Part shown: piece after piece, positions 1 to 6,954 of the stretch | How positions within the stretch are numbered: the stretch's first letter is position 1 | Layout of the letters: every line of letters begins with the position of its first letter | NCBI GenBank assembly: GCA_937883885.1 | Contig: CAKZXL010000397.1 | Location: 1 to 8,832, forward strand | Direction: 5' to 3' | Length of the DNA: 8,832 bases | DNA from: an uncultured Aquincola sp. | GTDB taxonomy: Bacteria > Pseudomonadota > Gammaproteobacteria > Burkholderiales > Burkholderiaceae | Translations under genes and position numbers: made by a program | Notes under the pieces: generated by a model | What the model was told of the DNA's origin: nothing | What the model saw: only the letters and a program-made list of their open reading frames with translations | Database searches by the model: none

Positions 1-1
1 C

Positions 2-103
2 TACAACACCGACTGCCAGCCGTTCAAGTGGACAGCCACCGCTGACTCGATCCTCCAAAAGCTGCATCGACTTTGCTCACGTATGAGTGGGACAGGACAC
101 TAG
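2..103 (+). mobile_element. IS630-family transposase, C-terminal fragment (5' end outside window)
   Basis: Reading from base 2 gives 33 codons, YNTDCQPFKWTATADSIL followed by QKLHRLCSRMSGTGH, ending at TAG 101-103. The pattern N-x(4)-PFxWT-x(2)-AD-x-IL-x(3)-x-R-x-C is the usual C-terminal tail of IS630/Tc1-mariner type DDE transposases, just after the last catalytic acidic residue. The catalytic core lies outside the window, so I cannot say whether the element is intact. No terminal inverted repeat can be identified at 104-158 without the other end. The family call rests on recognising the tail motif. It marks the left border of the accessory block and may have helped bring in or rearrange the two genes that follow. 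Confidence 0.8.
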
Positions 104-145
104 GCGAACGCGACTAGCGTCCGCTCGGTGAGGTAGCACAATGAT

Positions 146-151
146 GGAGAG
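146..151 (+). promoter_or_regulatory. Ribosome binding site GGAGAG supporting the TTG start at 159
   Basis: GGAGAG lies 7 nt upstream of TTG 159 and decides the start in favour of TTG over ATG 192. A five-codon mini-ORF (ATG 141, peptide MMESF, TAA 156-158) runs over the site and stops directly against the TTG. It could act as a leader that feeds ribosomes to the start, but it may be chance. Confidence 0.45.
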
Positions 152-158
152 CTTCTAA

Positions 159-1910
159 TTGCCTTGGTCACCTCCTACCGACCACACCCGAATGACTGAT
201 GCGCTGAACGAAGGAAGTTGTGAGCCTGAGCTTGCGAGAATGATTTCCATCCTCCAGGCCGGAGACCGGGCGAGCTACGTGGCACTGATTCGGTCAGTGC
301 CGTACGAGGAGCGGGATCAATTGCTATGGCCCGCCGTGGGCGCGCAACACAGTGCCACGGTCAACTTGGTGGATGAGCTGGTCTTGTGGCCGAGCGACAA
401 GGCCAGCGAGGCCATGAACTACTTAGTCCCTGCAATCGGGCACGCACCGACCCTCTCACCAGTGGACGCTCGCAAGCTGCTGCATTTCGCACCATCCGTC
501 GGCTTGAGCTTCCTGCATCGTCTCGCAGAGAGTTTGAGCCCCCACTTCGCGCGAGACTTCGAGCTTGGAGCGCTTCTTGGATCAGAGCTGCAGGTCGAAG
601 CGCACTCCGAGGCGGAATACAGGGTCTGGGCGCAGGCACTCTGTTCCGCATCACCATTGCGCGCGCTGTCACTCGCGAGGTCAATGACCACTAGCGACCC
701 AGGCCAGGCGCGCGTCTTTTCGGCGATCTTGCAATACCTTCCGGTCCGCTTGGACGAAGTCGTTGCTGAAATCGCTACCCACGCCGAGGCGCTGATAGAG
801 CAGGCAGTGATTGCGGCCGCGGTCATCGGCGAGTTCGGCTGGTTCGGGATGTCTTCGCTAGCTCGGGTGTTGCCGGGTGCTGTCGTGCAGCTCACGGTAG
901 GCGCAAGCGCTGGCGAGCGTGGCGCTGTCCTGGCAGGCTGCGGCGTCTTGCAACTACGCTGGGAGGAAGGCCCCCGTCAGGATCTCGTGGAACTGGCGGA
1001 GGTGGTGGCCCAGGCAAGCCTTGCACACGCCAGCTACAGCGCCCCCGTTGGACGCGCGCTCTCCAGCATGCTCCACAACGACCAGACGCGTCCGGTGGGC
1101 GAACGCTGTCTCGAAAGGATGGGGACTTGCCAGACGCTCAATCCGGTCGAAAGCATGGAGGAAGCGTTCGACGCGCTTTGCGACTTCCCGGAGTCATTCG
1201 GAAACGTGCTGACTGCTTGGCTGCTGGCGCCAGGCATCTCCTTCAACGCCCTGCGCAGCCTGCTATCGAAGTGCGGTTCCGGTAGGGCGCCGGTGGTCTT
1301 GCAGATAGCCATGTTCCGAGCGGCGCCAGCGCCGCGGAAGCTGGCGGCGGGCCGGCGGCTTATGTCCCTCTGCATCAACGGGGAAGTCCTGTGTCAGTTT
1401 ATCGGCCTGCTGGCGGAGACCACTTCCCTTCAGCCGCACGGACTTCAGCTCGCCGAAGCACTGCTTAACCAGGCATTCATCGAGTATCCCAACGCCACCG
1501 TCGAGTTTCTCAAAGCGAACACGAGGCCCGACGCCAAGACGAAGCCGCATGCCTCCCTCTATCGAGTGGTACTGGCCAACGCACTTCGGTGGCAGCGGGT
1601 GCTAGCGCGCCTGCCGCGCCTGAAGGAACTTCGGCCCGACGATCAGAGAATGAGGGCGCTGCAATCGATGTACCGGCGCCGCAACGAAGAGATCATGCGG
1701 ATCGCACGCGAGCGCTCGGTGTTCGCTTCGCTCGCCACCCAGGTAAATGTTGCCCAGGGCCGCAAGTTCGCGACCCACCATGGCAGAGGTGCTCCCCAGG
1801 TCACCGAGATGGTCCAAACGCGACACTCAATGGAGTTGCCGTCGTCCGAACTCGCAGATCCGACCGGCGGTGCGCTCACGCGCTTGGCAACGCTCTCGGC
1901 GGCCCAGTGA
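159..1910 (+). CDS. Large, probably all-helical protein of unknown function; first gene of a two-gene module
   Basis: I do not recognise this 583-aa protein. It is rich in Leu/Ala amphipathic stretches throughout, such as the segments around residues 55-130 and 150-230, with no signal peptide, no membrane segment and no Walker or nuclease motif. I infer a cytoplasmic alpha-solenoid or scaffold. The C-terminus differs: a very basic helix (MYRRRNEEIMRIARERSVF, residues about 504-522) leads into a compact motif-like stretch, MELPSSELADPTGG (about 558-571), which looks like a conserved functional tail. The TTG start at 159 is chosen because GGAGAG (146-151) sits 7 nt upstream; the next in-frame ATG, at 192, has no Shine-Dalgarno sequence. 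Its stop overlaps the GTG start of the next gene (GTGA, 1907-1910), implying translational coupling and probably a shared function. GC is visibly lower than in the genes right of 6400, consistent with transfer. Confidence 0.8.
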   Translation: MPWSPPTDHTRMTDALNEGSCEPELARMISILQAGDRASYVALIRSVPYEERDQLLWPAVGAQHSATVNLVDELVLWPSDKASEAMNYLVPAIGHAPTLSPVDARKLLHFAPSVGLSFLHRLAESLSPHFARDFELGALLGSELQVEAHSEAEYRVWAQALCSASPLRALSLARSMTTSDPGQARVFSAILQYLPVRLDEVVAEIATHAEALIEQAVIAAAVIGEFGWFGMSSLARVLPGAVVQLTVGASAGERGAVLAGCGVLQLRWEEGPRQDLVELAEVVAQASLAHASYSAPVGRALSSMLHNDQTRPVGERCLERMGTCQTLNPVESMEEAFDALCDFPESFGNVLTAWLLAPGISFNALRSLLSKCGSGRAPVVLQIAMFRAAPAPRKLAAGRRLMSLCINGEVLCQFIGLLAETTSLQPHGLQLAEALLNQAFIEYPNATVEFLKANTRPDAKTKPHASLYRVVLANALRWQRVLARLPRLKELRPDDQRMRALQSMYRRRNEEIMRIARERSVFASLATQVNVAQGRKFATHHGRGAPQVTEMVQTRHSMELPSSELADPTGGALTRLATLSAAQ

Positions 1911-3619
1911 CCACCGGCAGCCTTCGCCTCCTCCTGGAGGATTTCCTCGGCCTCATGAAGGAAGAGGGCGAACTGGACTCGTTCTTACCACTCCTCTTCT
2001 CGTCGATGGGCCATGAGATCGTCTTCAGAGCACAGAAGGGTCCCAGGCAGTACGGTGTGGACATCGTCTCGGTCGGGAAGGATCCCGATGGTCGCAAGAA
2101 GCTCTTTTTGTGGCTGGTGAAGTGTGGCGACATCGGACGGCAGGAGTGGAACTCCGGCCCGCAGTCCGTCCGCCAGTCGATCGACGATGTCGGTGACGTG
2201 TACCTCGCATCACACATCAGTCCACAACACAAGTCGCTGCCGAAGAAGCTGATTGTGCTGACGAACGGCGACTACCTCTCCAGCATCAACCAAACTCTGG
2301 CGAGCTTTCTCAGCACCTGGGCAGCGCGCAATCAGGCAGAGGTGGACCAGATCAATGGGTCTTCGCTGGCTGCCCTTGTAGAGCGACATCTCCTCACCGA
2401 GTACGTCCTGCCAACTGGCGATCGCGCGCTGCTTCGCCGGATGCTTGCCAACGTGGGGACGCCGGAGCTGTCAGTGTCGGTCGGCAGGCAACTCGTGAAC
2501 AACCTGCTGGCTAAGGCGCGCACCCCGGCCAAGTCCAAGGGCGCCCATACTAAACAGGTTCTGACGGCACTTCGGGGCATTCGTACGTCGCTGAGCGTCT
2601 TGCTGTACTGGGCGCAAAACGAAGGCAATCTGCGCGCGCCGTACAGGCTGGCCGAGTACACCATCCTGGCCGTGTGGGGCGAATTCCATGGCGTACTGGG
2701 TCAGCGCAGTGATGTCTCGCAGGAGTTTGCGGAATTGCTGGCCCAGCTTACAGCCATCGCGGACGCGTTCCACCTCCGGCTTGAGCCCTACCATCAGACA
2801 CAGAACGCCATCGCCACGGTGCGCCCAGATAGCATCCTGGTGAGCGAGACGGTGTTCGAGGAACTGGGAAGACTAGGCTTGCAGGGATGCATCTGGGCAA
2901 GCCTGTCGGTCCAGGGACTCGGGGAGGTGGCGGCTGCGATGGCCGGCGTATACCGCGGTCGTCTCCGCGCCATTCTGGAAACTCACACCTGTTCGCGGTC
3001 GCCGACGTACGACCATCAGTCGGTAGACGTCCACGCTGCGCTGCTGCTCCTGCTTGCCGTTGGCGACAAGGATGTCGCCATGCAGTGGGTCGAAGAGATG
3101 GCTGTGCGCCTCGGATACGCGGTGAAGCATCGTCGGCACTGGCCGTTGAATGCGAGCTTCGATGAAGCGCTTGCCATCCACCACGAGAGCGAGGTCCCTG
3201 CTCTCGAGCACATGCGACACACGACCTTCGTGCCACTCCTGCTGTTGTGGACCGCAGTGCTGGGCATGGGCAAGGTCTACGAATTCCTCGTCACCGAAGT
3301 CGTCGCCAATCTGGGGTCGACAACGATGAACTTCTGGAGTCCTGAGCAGGACTTCGATGCAATCGTCGCCGATGGACGCACGCTTCAGGCGCACGGCGTT
3401 GGCGAAGGTTTCCTGCAGGTTCCCGCCAAGCCGTCGGAGTTCATCGCCCAGCTTGCCGCTCCTCTTGAAGGCGCGCAGCCGATAGCGAACTCGGCTTGGT
3501 ACCAATTCAGGGCGGCCTACATACCGCTTTTGGCGGGACTGTACTGGCGACTGCAGATTCCCAGGCAGATGCTTACGGAACAAGCGCTCGCGCTGGCGTC
3601 GCAGCCCAACGAGCGATAA
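1907..3619 (+). CDS. PD-(D/E)XK nuclease-like N-terminus fused to a long helical region; second gene of the module
   Basis: 570 aa from GTG 1907. The N-terminal ~110 residues look like a restriction-endonuclease fold: a helix (residues 6-34), then MGHEIVFRA-x(6)-YGVDIVSVG with D52, a short turn (KDPDGRKK), and the strand LFLWLVKCGDIGR with K72. This matches the GxD...xVKxGDI layout of Mrr/PD-(D/E)XK enzymes, but the position two before the lysine is L70 where D, E or Q is usual. It continues WNSGPQSVRQSIDDVGDVYLA and LPKKLIVLTNGD (about residues 81-126). The remainder (about 140-570) is mostly helical with no ATPase motif, and ends in the motif-like stretches NFWSPEQDFD (475-484) and WYQFRAAYIPLLAGLYWRLQIP (531-552). 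I infer nucleic-acid cleavage or binding in partnership with the preceding gene, perhaps in phage or plasmid defence. The frame is also open upstream to 1589, but that stretch lies inside the first gene and reads as low-complexity shadow. ATG 1955 would cut off the first helix. Confidence 0.78.
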   Translation: MTTGSLRLLLEDFLGLMKEEGELDSFLPLLFSSMGHEIVFRAQKGPRQYGVDIVSVGKDPDGRKKLFLWLVKCGDIGRQEWNSGPQSVRQSIDDVGDVYLASHISPQHKSLPKKLIVLTNGDYLSSINQTLASFLSTWAARNQAEVDQINGSSLAALVERHLLTEYVLPTGDRALLRRMLANVGTPELSVSVGRQLVNNLLAKARTPAKSKGAHTKQVLTALRGIRTSLSVLLYWAQNEGNLRAPYRLAEYTILAVWGEFHGVLGQRSDVSQEFAELLAQLTAIADAFHLRLEPYHQTQNAIATVRPDSILVSETVFEELGRLGLQGCIWASLSVQGLGEVAAAMAGVYRGRLRAILETHTCSRSPTYDHQSVDVHAALLLLLAVGDKDVAMQWVEEMAVRLGYAVKHRRHWPLNASFDEALAIHHESEVPALEHMRHTTFVPLLLLWTAVLGMGKVYEFLVTEVVANLGSTTMNFWSPEQDFDAIVADGRTLQAHGVGEGFLQVPAKPSEFIAQLAAPLEGAQPIANSAWYQFRAAYIPLLAGLYWRLQIPRQMLTEQALALASQPNER

Positions 3620-3867
3620 CTCCTCGGTTCTCTTCGCCTCTACTCAGCCTAGCTGACTTCTTCCGGTAGGACTTGCCATTCGACGGCCGCACTCGGACGT
3701 CCACTCTCAGTCTTGAGCTGACGTACATCTAACCGCCTGCGACATCCCGGTCTGACAGAAGGCGGCCGTTCGGTATTGTTCGCGATGGCGTTGTGTTGAC
3801 ACAGGGCAAGGACTCCGATTCTCAGCCGGAGCTTCTGGTATGGCCCTCAACTTGATGGCAGACCATC
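3620..3867 (+). other. Intergenic region between the two-gene module and the integrase remnant
   Basis: I see no gene here. A consensus -35-like TTGACA occurs at 3796-3801, but no convincing -10 lies 16-18 nt downstream. A weak inverted repeat (CCGCCT 3733-3738 with AGGCGG 3760-3765, 21-nt loop) could form a poor hairpin after the module, without a T-run. Neither is strong enough to call on its own. Confidence 0.5.
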
Positions 3868-4119
3868 ATGGGCACCACAGGCAGCAACGCTCATCGCGTG
3901 CCGTGAGGCAAAGGCAAGATCGTCGGGCAAAAGGCTCCGTTCAAGCTCAAGGACACCTGGGCGCTTTGCGTCCGATCCAAGAACCTTGGCGCCGCCAAGT
4001 TGCTGCTGGGCCATTCCAAGCTGGAGTCGACCGTCCGATACCTTTGCATCGAGGTTGATGACGCTGGCCACGCACGCAAGGCGGACGTTGTCAGATGCAA
4101 CGGCTGCTGCCCGGCGTGA
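3868..4119 (+). pseudogene. Decayed tyrosine recombinase/integrase remnant with premature stop and internal deletion
   Basis: From ATG 3868 the frame reads MGTTGSNAHRVP, TGA (3904-3906), then GKGKIVGQKAPFKLKDTWAL, CVR, SKNLGAAKLLLGHSKLESTV, RYLCIEVDDA, ending at TGA 4117-4119. The second half is the signature C-terminal box of tyrosine recombinases: LLGHSKLESTVRYL contains the LGH motif and the catalytic Tyr of the RYL sequence. The first half, GQKAPFKLKDTWALCVR, resembles the N-terminus of the short (~190-aa) proteobacterial integrases. Those proteins normally have well over 100 residues between these segments, including the catalytic Arg and HxxR, so an in-frame internal deletion has joined the two ends. 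The premature TGA is one base from CGA (Arg). After VDDA the sequence departs from the usual short tail, suggesting a further frameshift. It cannot encode an active enzyme and marks the right side of the accessory block. Confidence 0.72.
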
Positions 4120-4301
4120 TGCCGGACTCACGCAGACGGCCAAAGGAGGGCACTGCCAACCGGCTGCTATGCGGCCCCCGACCACTGGCGAGCGCACTCC
4201 ACTGTCGCATGGGGGCAAATTGACTGCCCGCAGCGCCCTTTCGAGAAATGGGATTCTCGTATCCTTGCGAACTGTACAAATCAGACACAGTTTCCTCGCT
4301 C
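4120..4301 (+). other. Region upstream of the lipoprotein gene; small hairpin, no clear promoter
   Basis: No gene is supported here. A perfect 6-bp inverted repeat, CGAGAA (4242-4247) and TTCTCG (4254-4259) with a 6-nt loop, encloses the alternative ATG at 4248. TTGACT at 4220-4225 resembles a -35 box, but no -10 partner is evident. The lipoprotein promoter is presumably here but cannot be pinpointed. Confidence 0.4.
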
Positions 4302-6350
4302 ATGCTCCGCTCCCGCCTGTCCTGCCTATTGCTTGCCACCATCCTGTCCGCATGTGGCGGTGGCGGTGGCGGTGGCGGTGGCGGCGGCGGTGGTGGCGGG
4401 GGGGACAGCGGTGGTGGCGGTGGTGGCTCGGCCGGCCCCAGCCCCAGCGCAAGTACGGGACTTGTGCCCAGCGCCCCAGCGGCGGGTGCCACGCTCTATG
4501 CGGATGCAGCAGCCCTGCGCCCGTTGATCGACGGTGCCCGCTGGCAGTACCGCGGCGTGGAGAAGGCCGCTGACGGCAGCACGACCATCCGCTACACAGC
4601 CTCCGTCAGTCAGAAGTCGCTGGGCGGCAGTTGGGAGGAAACCGATAGCCAGGGCTTCCTGGGCGAGGACGAAATCACGACGATTGCGCTGAGCAGCGGA
4701 AGCATAGTCGCCCAGGTCAAGGACCCGCTCGGCGTCGGAAGCAGCGAGGTCGTCGCGATCACGGAGCTGCGCTCGCCGGTACGGGTGAATGACCAGTACA
4801 CGCAGTACGAGCGCAGCGACCTGTCGACGGGTACCGACGTCGATGGTGATGGCAAGGTCGACCTTGCCGACGTCGCCATCTATACGCGCGTCATCGGCAG
4901 CGAAGACGTGGAACTGCCGGAGTTGGCCCGGACGGTGACAGCCGTGAAGGTGGAGACAACGGCCCTGGTACGCGTCAAGAGGTCGTCGACCGGCGCGGCG
5001 CTACCCGTCAGCAACCTGGTGCAGACCCAGTGGTACGTCGCGGGCGTCGGCGTGGTGCGTCGCAGTCTCAGCGCGGCTTCGACCACCGGTAGCGTCGGGC
5101 CGCTCGCCTACGACGAGCTGCTGTTCAGCTGGGACGGTGTCACGCAGGGGCTGGGCGCGTTGGGCCCGACGGCGGCGAGCGTGCCGAACTCGCCGACCTT
5201 CGCGTTGCTGCCCGACACGCTTGCGGCGACAACGCTGGGCGACCGCGCGCTGGTGCTGGCGGGCAGCCGTCAGGCCACCAACCCGGGCGCTCTGACTTTC
5301 GGCGTCTTAGACAAGCGTGGCGTCTTGCAGTCGACTGTTCAGGTGACGGGCCTGGGCGACTCGCTCTACAACTTCAGCCCACCGAGTCTCTTTGGTGTGG
5401 ATGCGAACACCGCGCTGCTGGTCATGCCGGTGGGTACGAGCCCGGGGACGCTGAAGTTGCAGCGGGTCGATGCCGGTGGTGCCCTGCTGGGCAGCTCGAG
5501 CACGATCACGTTGGCGACGCTCAATGCGTTCGTGCCGACGGCCTGGGATGGTCAGGCGCTGTGGGTTGCATGGCTCAACTCCGCTAGCCAAGTCAGCGAC
5601 TCTGGCAAGCTCATGCTGCAACCCTTCGGACTTGATGGTCAGCCGTTGGCGGCGGCCCAGGTGCTGGACGCGCCTGCCATGAGCGGCCAGATCCTCAGCG
5701 TGGGTCTGAGCGCCGCCGCTGGCCGTGTGCTGGTGACCTGGGCGGACGCAGAATTTGGCGGGACCACCTACCGCTACGCCTTGGTCGCGGGTAGCGCCGG
5801 CAGGGCCGACGTGCATACGCTTGGCATGGCACAGAGGTATTCCGGCTCGCAGCCGACCGTGGTGCCAACGCTGGGCAGCGGCGTTGCCGCGTTGCAGTGG
5901 GATGGACCCGTGTTCACGTTCAACGGTACCGGCCCGCTGCCCGACTCTCTGCCGCGCGCCATCTTGCTGGACGCGAGCGGAAACCCTCTGCGCAGCAGTT
6001 CGGGCAGCCTGGATGACGAGCAGCTTCCCGCCGCCTGGGTTGGCGTCAACACGCCGGTGCTGGCGCAGGCACTTAGCGACCGGTTGGTCATCAGCAGCTT
6101 TGCCTACCAGCGGACGGTACCTCAATTCATCAGCCCCAGCGACTTCATCCTCACGACCTTTGTTCAGCCAGGCAGCCGTCCGCTGGCAACGGCTGCGCCC
6201 TCGGCGACCAGTCTCGCGGCCGCAAGCGGAACCTCAACCAACTTCGACCGATTCGGCCTACCCGCCTTCGTGCTGCTGTGGGATGACCGCGCGCTGGTCA
6301 TTGGCAACAACTCCGGGCGAACGATGACCAGCGTGTTCTGGTTGCGCTGA
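4302..6350 (+). CDS. Outer-membrane lipoprotein with poly-Gly linker, unknown function
   Basis: 682 aa from ATG 4302. MLRSRLSCLLLATILSAC is a short type II signal peptide: Arg-rich n-region, hydrophobic core and lipobox LSAC with Cys18 as the lipidated residue. Gly at +2 does not signal inner-membrane retention, so outer-membrane anchoring is likely. Sixteen Gly, Asp-Ser and six more Gly follow directly, forming a flexible tether. Residues about 70-250 form an extracytoplasmic domain (LRPLIDGARWQYRG near the start, QWYVAGVGVVRR at 243-254). It contains DVDGDGKVDLAD (179-190), a dockerin/EF-hand-like calcium loop. The remaining ~420 residues are Gly/Ala/Ser/Leu-rich with repeated short beta-strand-like stretches (e.g. 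VLVTWADA, GVAALQWDG), perhaps a beta-propeller or beta-sandwich; this is inference. ATG 4248 is also in frame but would put 18 extra residues before the signal peptide. Neither start has a good Shine-Dalgarno sequence. I do not recognise a named family. Confidence 0.85.
   Translation: MLRSRLSCLLLATILSACGGGGGGGGGGGGGGGGDSGGGGGGSAGPSPSASTGLVPSAPAAGATLYADAAALRPLIDGARWQYRGVEKAADGSTTIRYTASVSQKSLGGSWEETDSQGFLGEDEITTIALSSGSIVAQVKDPLGVGSSEVVAITELRSPVRVNDQYTQYERSDLSTGTDVDGDGKVDLADVAIYTRVIGSEDVELPELARTVTAVKVETTALVRVKRSSTGAALPVSNLVQTQWYVAGVGVVRRSLSAASTTGSVGPLAYDELLFSWDGVTQGLGALGPTAASVPNSPTFALLPDTLAATTLGDRALVLAGSRQATNPGALTFGVLDKRGVLQSTVQVTGLGDSLYNFSPPSLFGVDANTALLVMPVGTSPGTLKLQRVDAGGALLGSSSTITLATLNAFVPTAWDGQALWVAWLNSASQVSDSGKLMLQPFGLDGQPLAAAQVLDAPAMSGQILSVGLSAAAGRVLVTWADAEFGGTTYRYALVAGSAGRADVHTLGMAQRYSGSQPTVVPTLGSGVAALQWDGPVFTFNGTGPLPDSLPRAILLDASGNPLRSSSGSLDDEQLPAAWVGVNTPVLAQALSDRLVISSFAYQRTVPQFISPSDFILTTFVQPGSRPLATAAPSATSLAAASGTSTNFDRFGLPAFVLLWDDRALVIGNNSGRTMTSVFWLR
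4356..4427 (+). repeat. GGC/GGT/GGG low-complexity tract encoding poly-Gly
   Basis: 24 codons encode Gly16-Asp-Ser-Gly6. The first part (4356-4382) is a perfect alternation of GGC and GGT, a 6-bp tandem repeat prone to slippage. Changes in units of 6 bp would only vary linker length; changes of other sizes would shift the frame just after the lipobox. Confidence 0.85.
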
Positions 6351-6370
6351 GGTTCGGGCGAATCGACCTC

Positions 6371-6399
6371 GCCTGGCCGACCATTCGGGCCGGCCAGGC
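6371..6399. terminator. Hairpin between convergent genes, possible bidirectional terminator
   Basis: GCCTGGCCG (6371-6379) and CGGCCAGGC (6391-6399) form a perfect 9-bp, very GC-rich stem with an 11-nt loop. It lies 20 bp after the lipoprotein stop and about 48 bp after the FAS1 stop on the other strand, where a shared terminator would be expected. There is no clear T-run on either side, so it may be a weak or factor-assisted terminator, or a 3'-end stabilising hairpin. Confidence 0.5.
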
Positions 6400-6447
6400 C
6401 CTGACGAGTGCCTATTGGCAAAAGCCGGCGACCCGGGGCCCTGCCTC

Positions 6448-6903
6448 TTACTTCGCCGGCATGATCACCGCATCAATCACGTGGATCACGCCGTTGCTGG
6501 CCGCGATGTCGGTCTTCACGACATTGGCCTTGTCCACCTTCACGCCGCCGGTGGTGCTGACGGTCAGCTCGGAGCCTTCCACGGTCTTCACCTTGCCGGC
6601 CTTGACGTCGGCGGCCATGACCTTGCCGGGCACCACGTGGTAAGTCAGCACCTTGGTCAGCGCGGCCTTGTCCTTGAGCAGCGCGTCGAGCTGGGCCTTG
6701 GGCACCTTGGCGAAGGCTTCGTCGGTGGGCGCGAACACGGTGAACGGGCCCGGGCCCTTCAGCGTGTCGACCAGGCCGGCGGCCTTGACGGCGGTGACCA
6801 GGGTGTTGAACTGGCCGGCTGAGGCGGCGGTGTCGACGATGTCGGCGGCCATGGCGGTCATGGCACCCACGCTCAGGGCGGCGGCAATCAGCATCTTCTT
6901 CAT
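6448..6903 (-). CDS. Secreted fasciclin (FAS1) domain protein
   Basis: 151 aa, the usual size of single-domain bacterial FAS1 proteins. [21 protein letters not shown] is a Sec signal peptide with an AxA cleavage site (AMA, residues 17-19), so the product is periplasmic or secreted. The FAS1 landmarks are in order: [14 protein letters not shown] (H1 box, FTVFAPT at 54-60), [10 protein letters not shown] (86-95, the conserved YH motif) and [13 protein letters not shown] (H2 box, about 137-149). FAS1 domains typically mediate cell-surface or matrix adhesion; the bacterial role is poorly defined. AGAAGGAA (6911-6918 on the plus strand, as its complement) is a good ribosome binding site. It lies 51 nt downstream of a second FAS1 gene on the same strand, probably as one operon. 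Confidence 0.95.
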   Translation of the reverse strand: MKKMLIAAALSVGAMTAMAADIVDTAASAGQFNTLVTAVKAAGLVDTLKGPGPFTVFAPTDEAFAKVPKAQLDALLKDKAALTKVLTYHVVPGKVMAADVKAGKVKTVEGSELTVSTTGGVKVDKANVVKTDIAASNGVIHVIDAVIMPAK

Positions 6904-6954
6904 GGTGGTCTTCCTTCTGGTTTCAGGGGTTGGTGAGGGAGAAAAACAGCGGGG

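Noticed and set aside
1589..1906. 106-codon upstream extension of the nuclease-like gene
   Set aside because: It lies wholly inside the first gene in another frame and reads as Arg/Pro/Ala-rich shadow sequence. The GTG at 1907 forms a natural stop/start overlap and the protein-like sequence begins there.
2873..3583. 236-codon minus-strand open frame under the nuclease-like gene
   Set aside because: Arg/His-rich composition with no recognisable motif; a GC-driven antisense shadow of a well-supported gene.
4091..4492. Minus-strand frame with a long poly-Pro run
   Set aside because: The poly-Pro is simply the complement of the poly-Gly codons of the lipoprotein gene; no start context or family match.
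3986..4573. 195-codon plus-strand frame overlapping the integrase remnant and the lipoprotein start
   Set aside because: It crosses two unrelated features and its 3' half is an Arg/Trp-rich shadow of the poly-Gly tract. Its first part reads the integrase remnant out of frame.
5307..6125. 272-codon minus-strand frame inside the lipoprotein gene
   Set aside because: Arg/Gln/His-rich shadow translation without domain features, opposite a gene with a clear signal peptide and lipobox.
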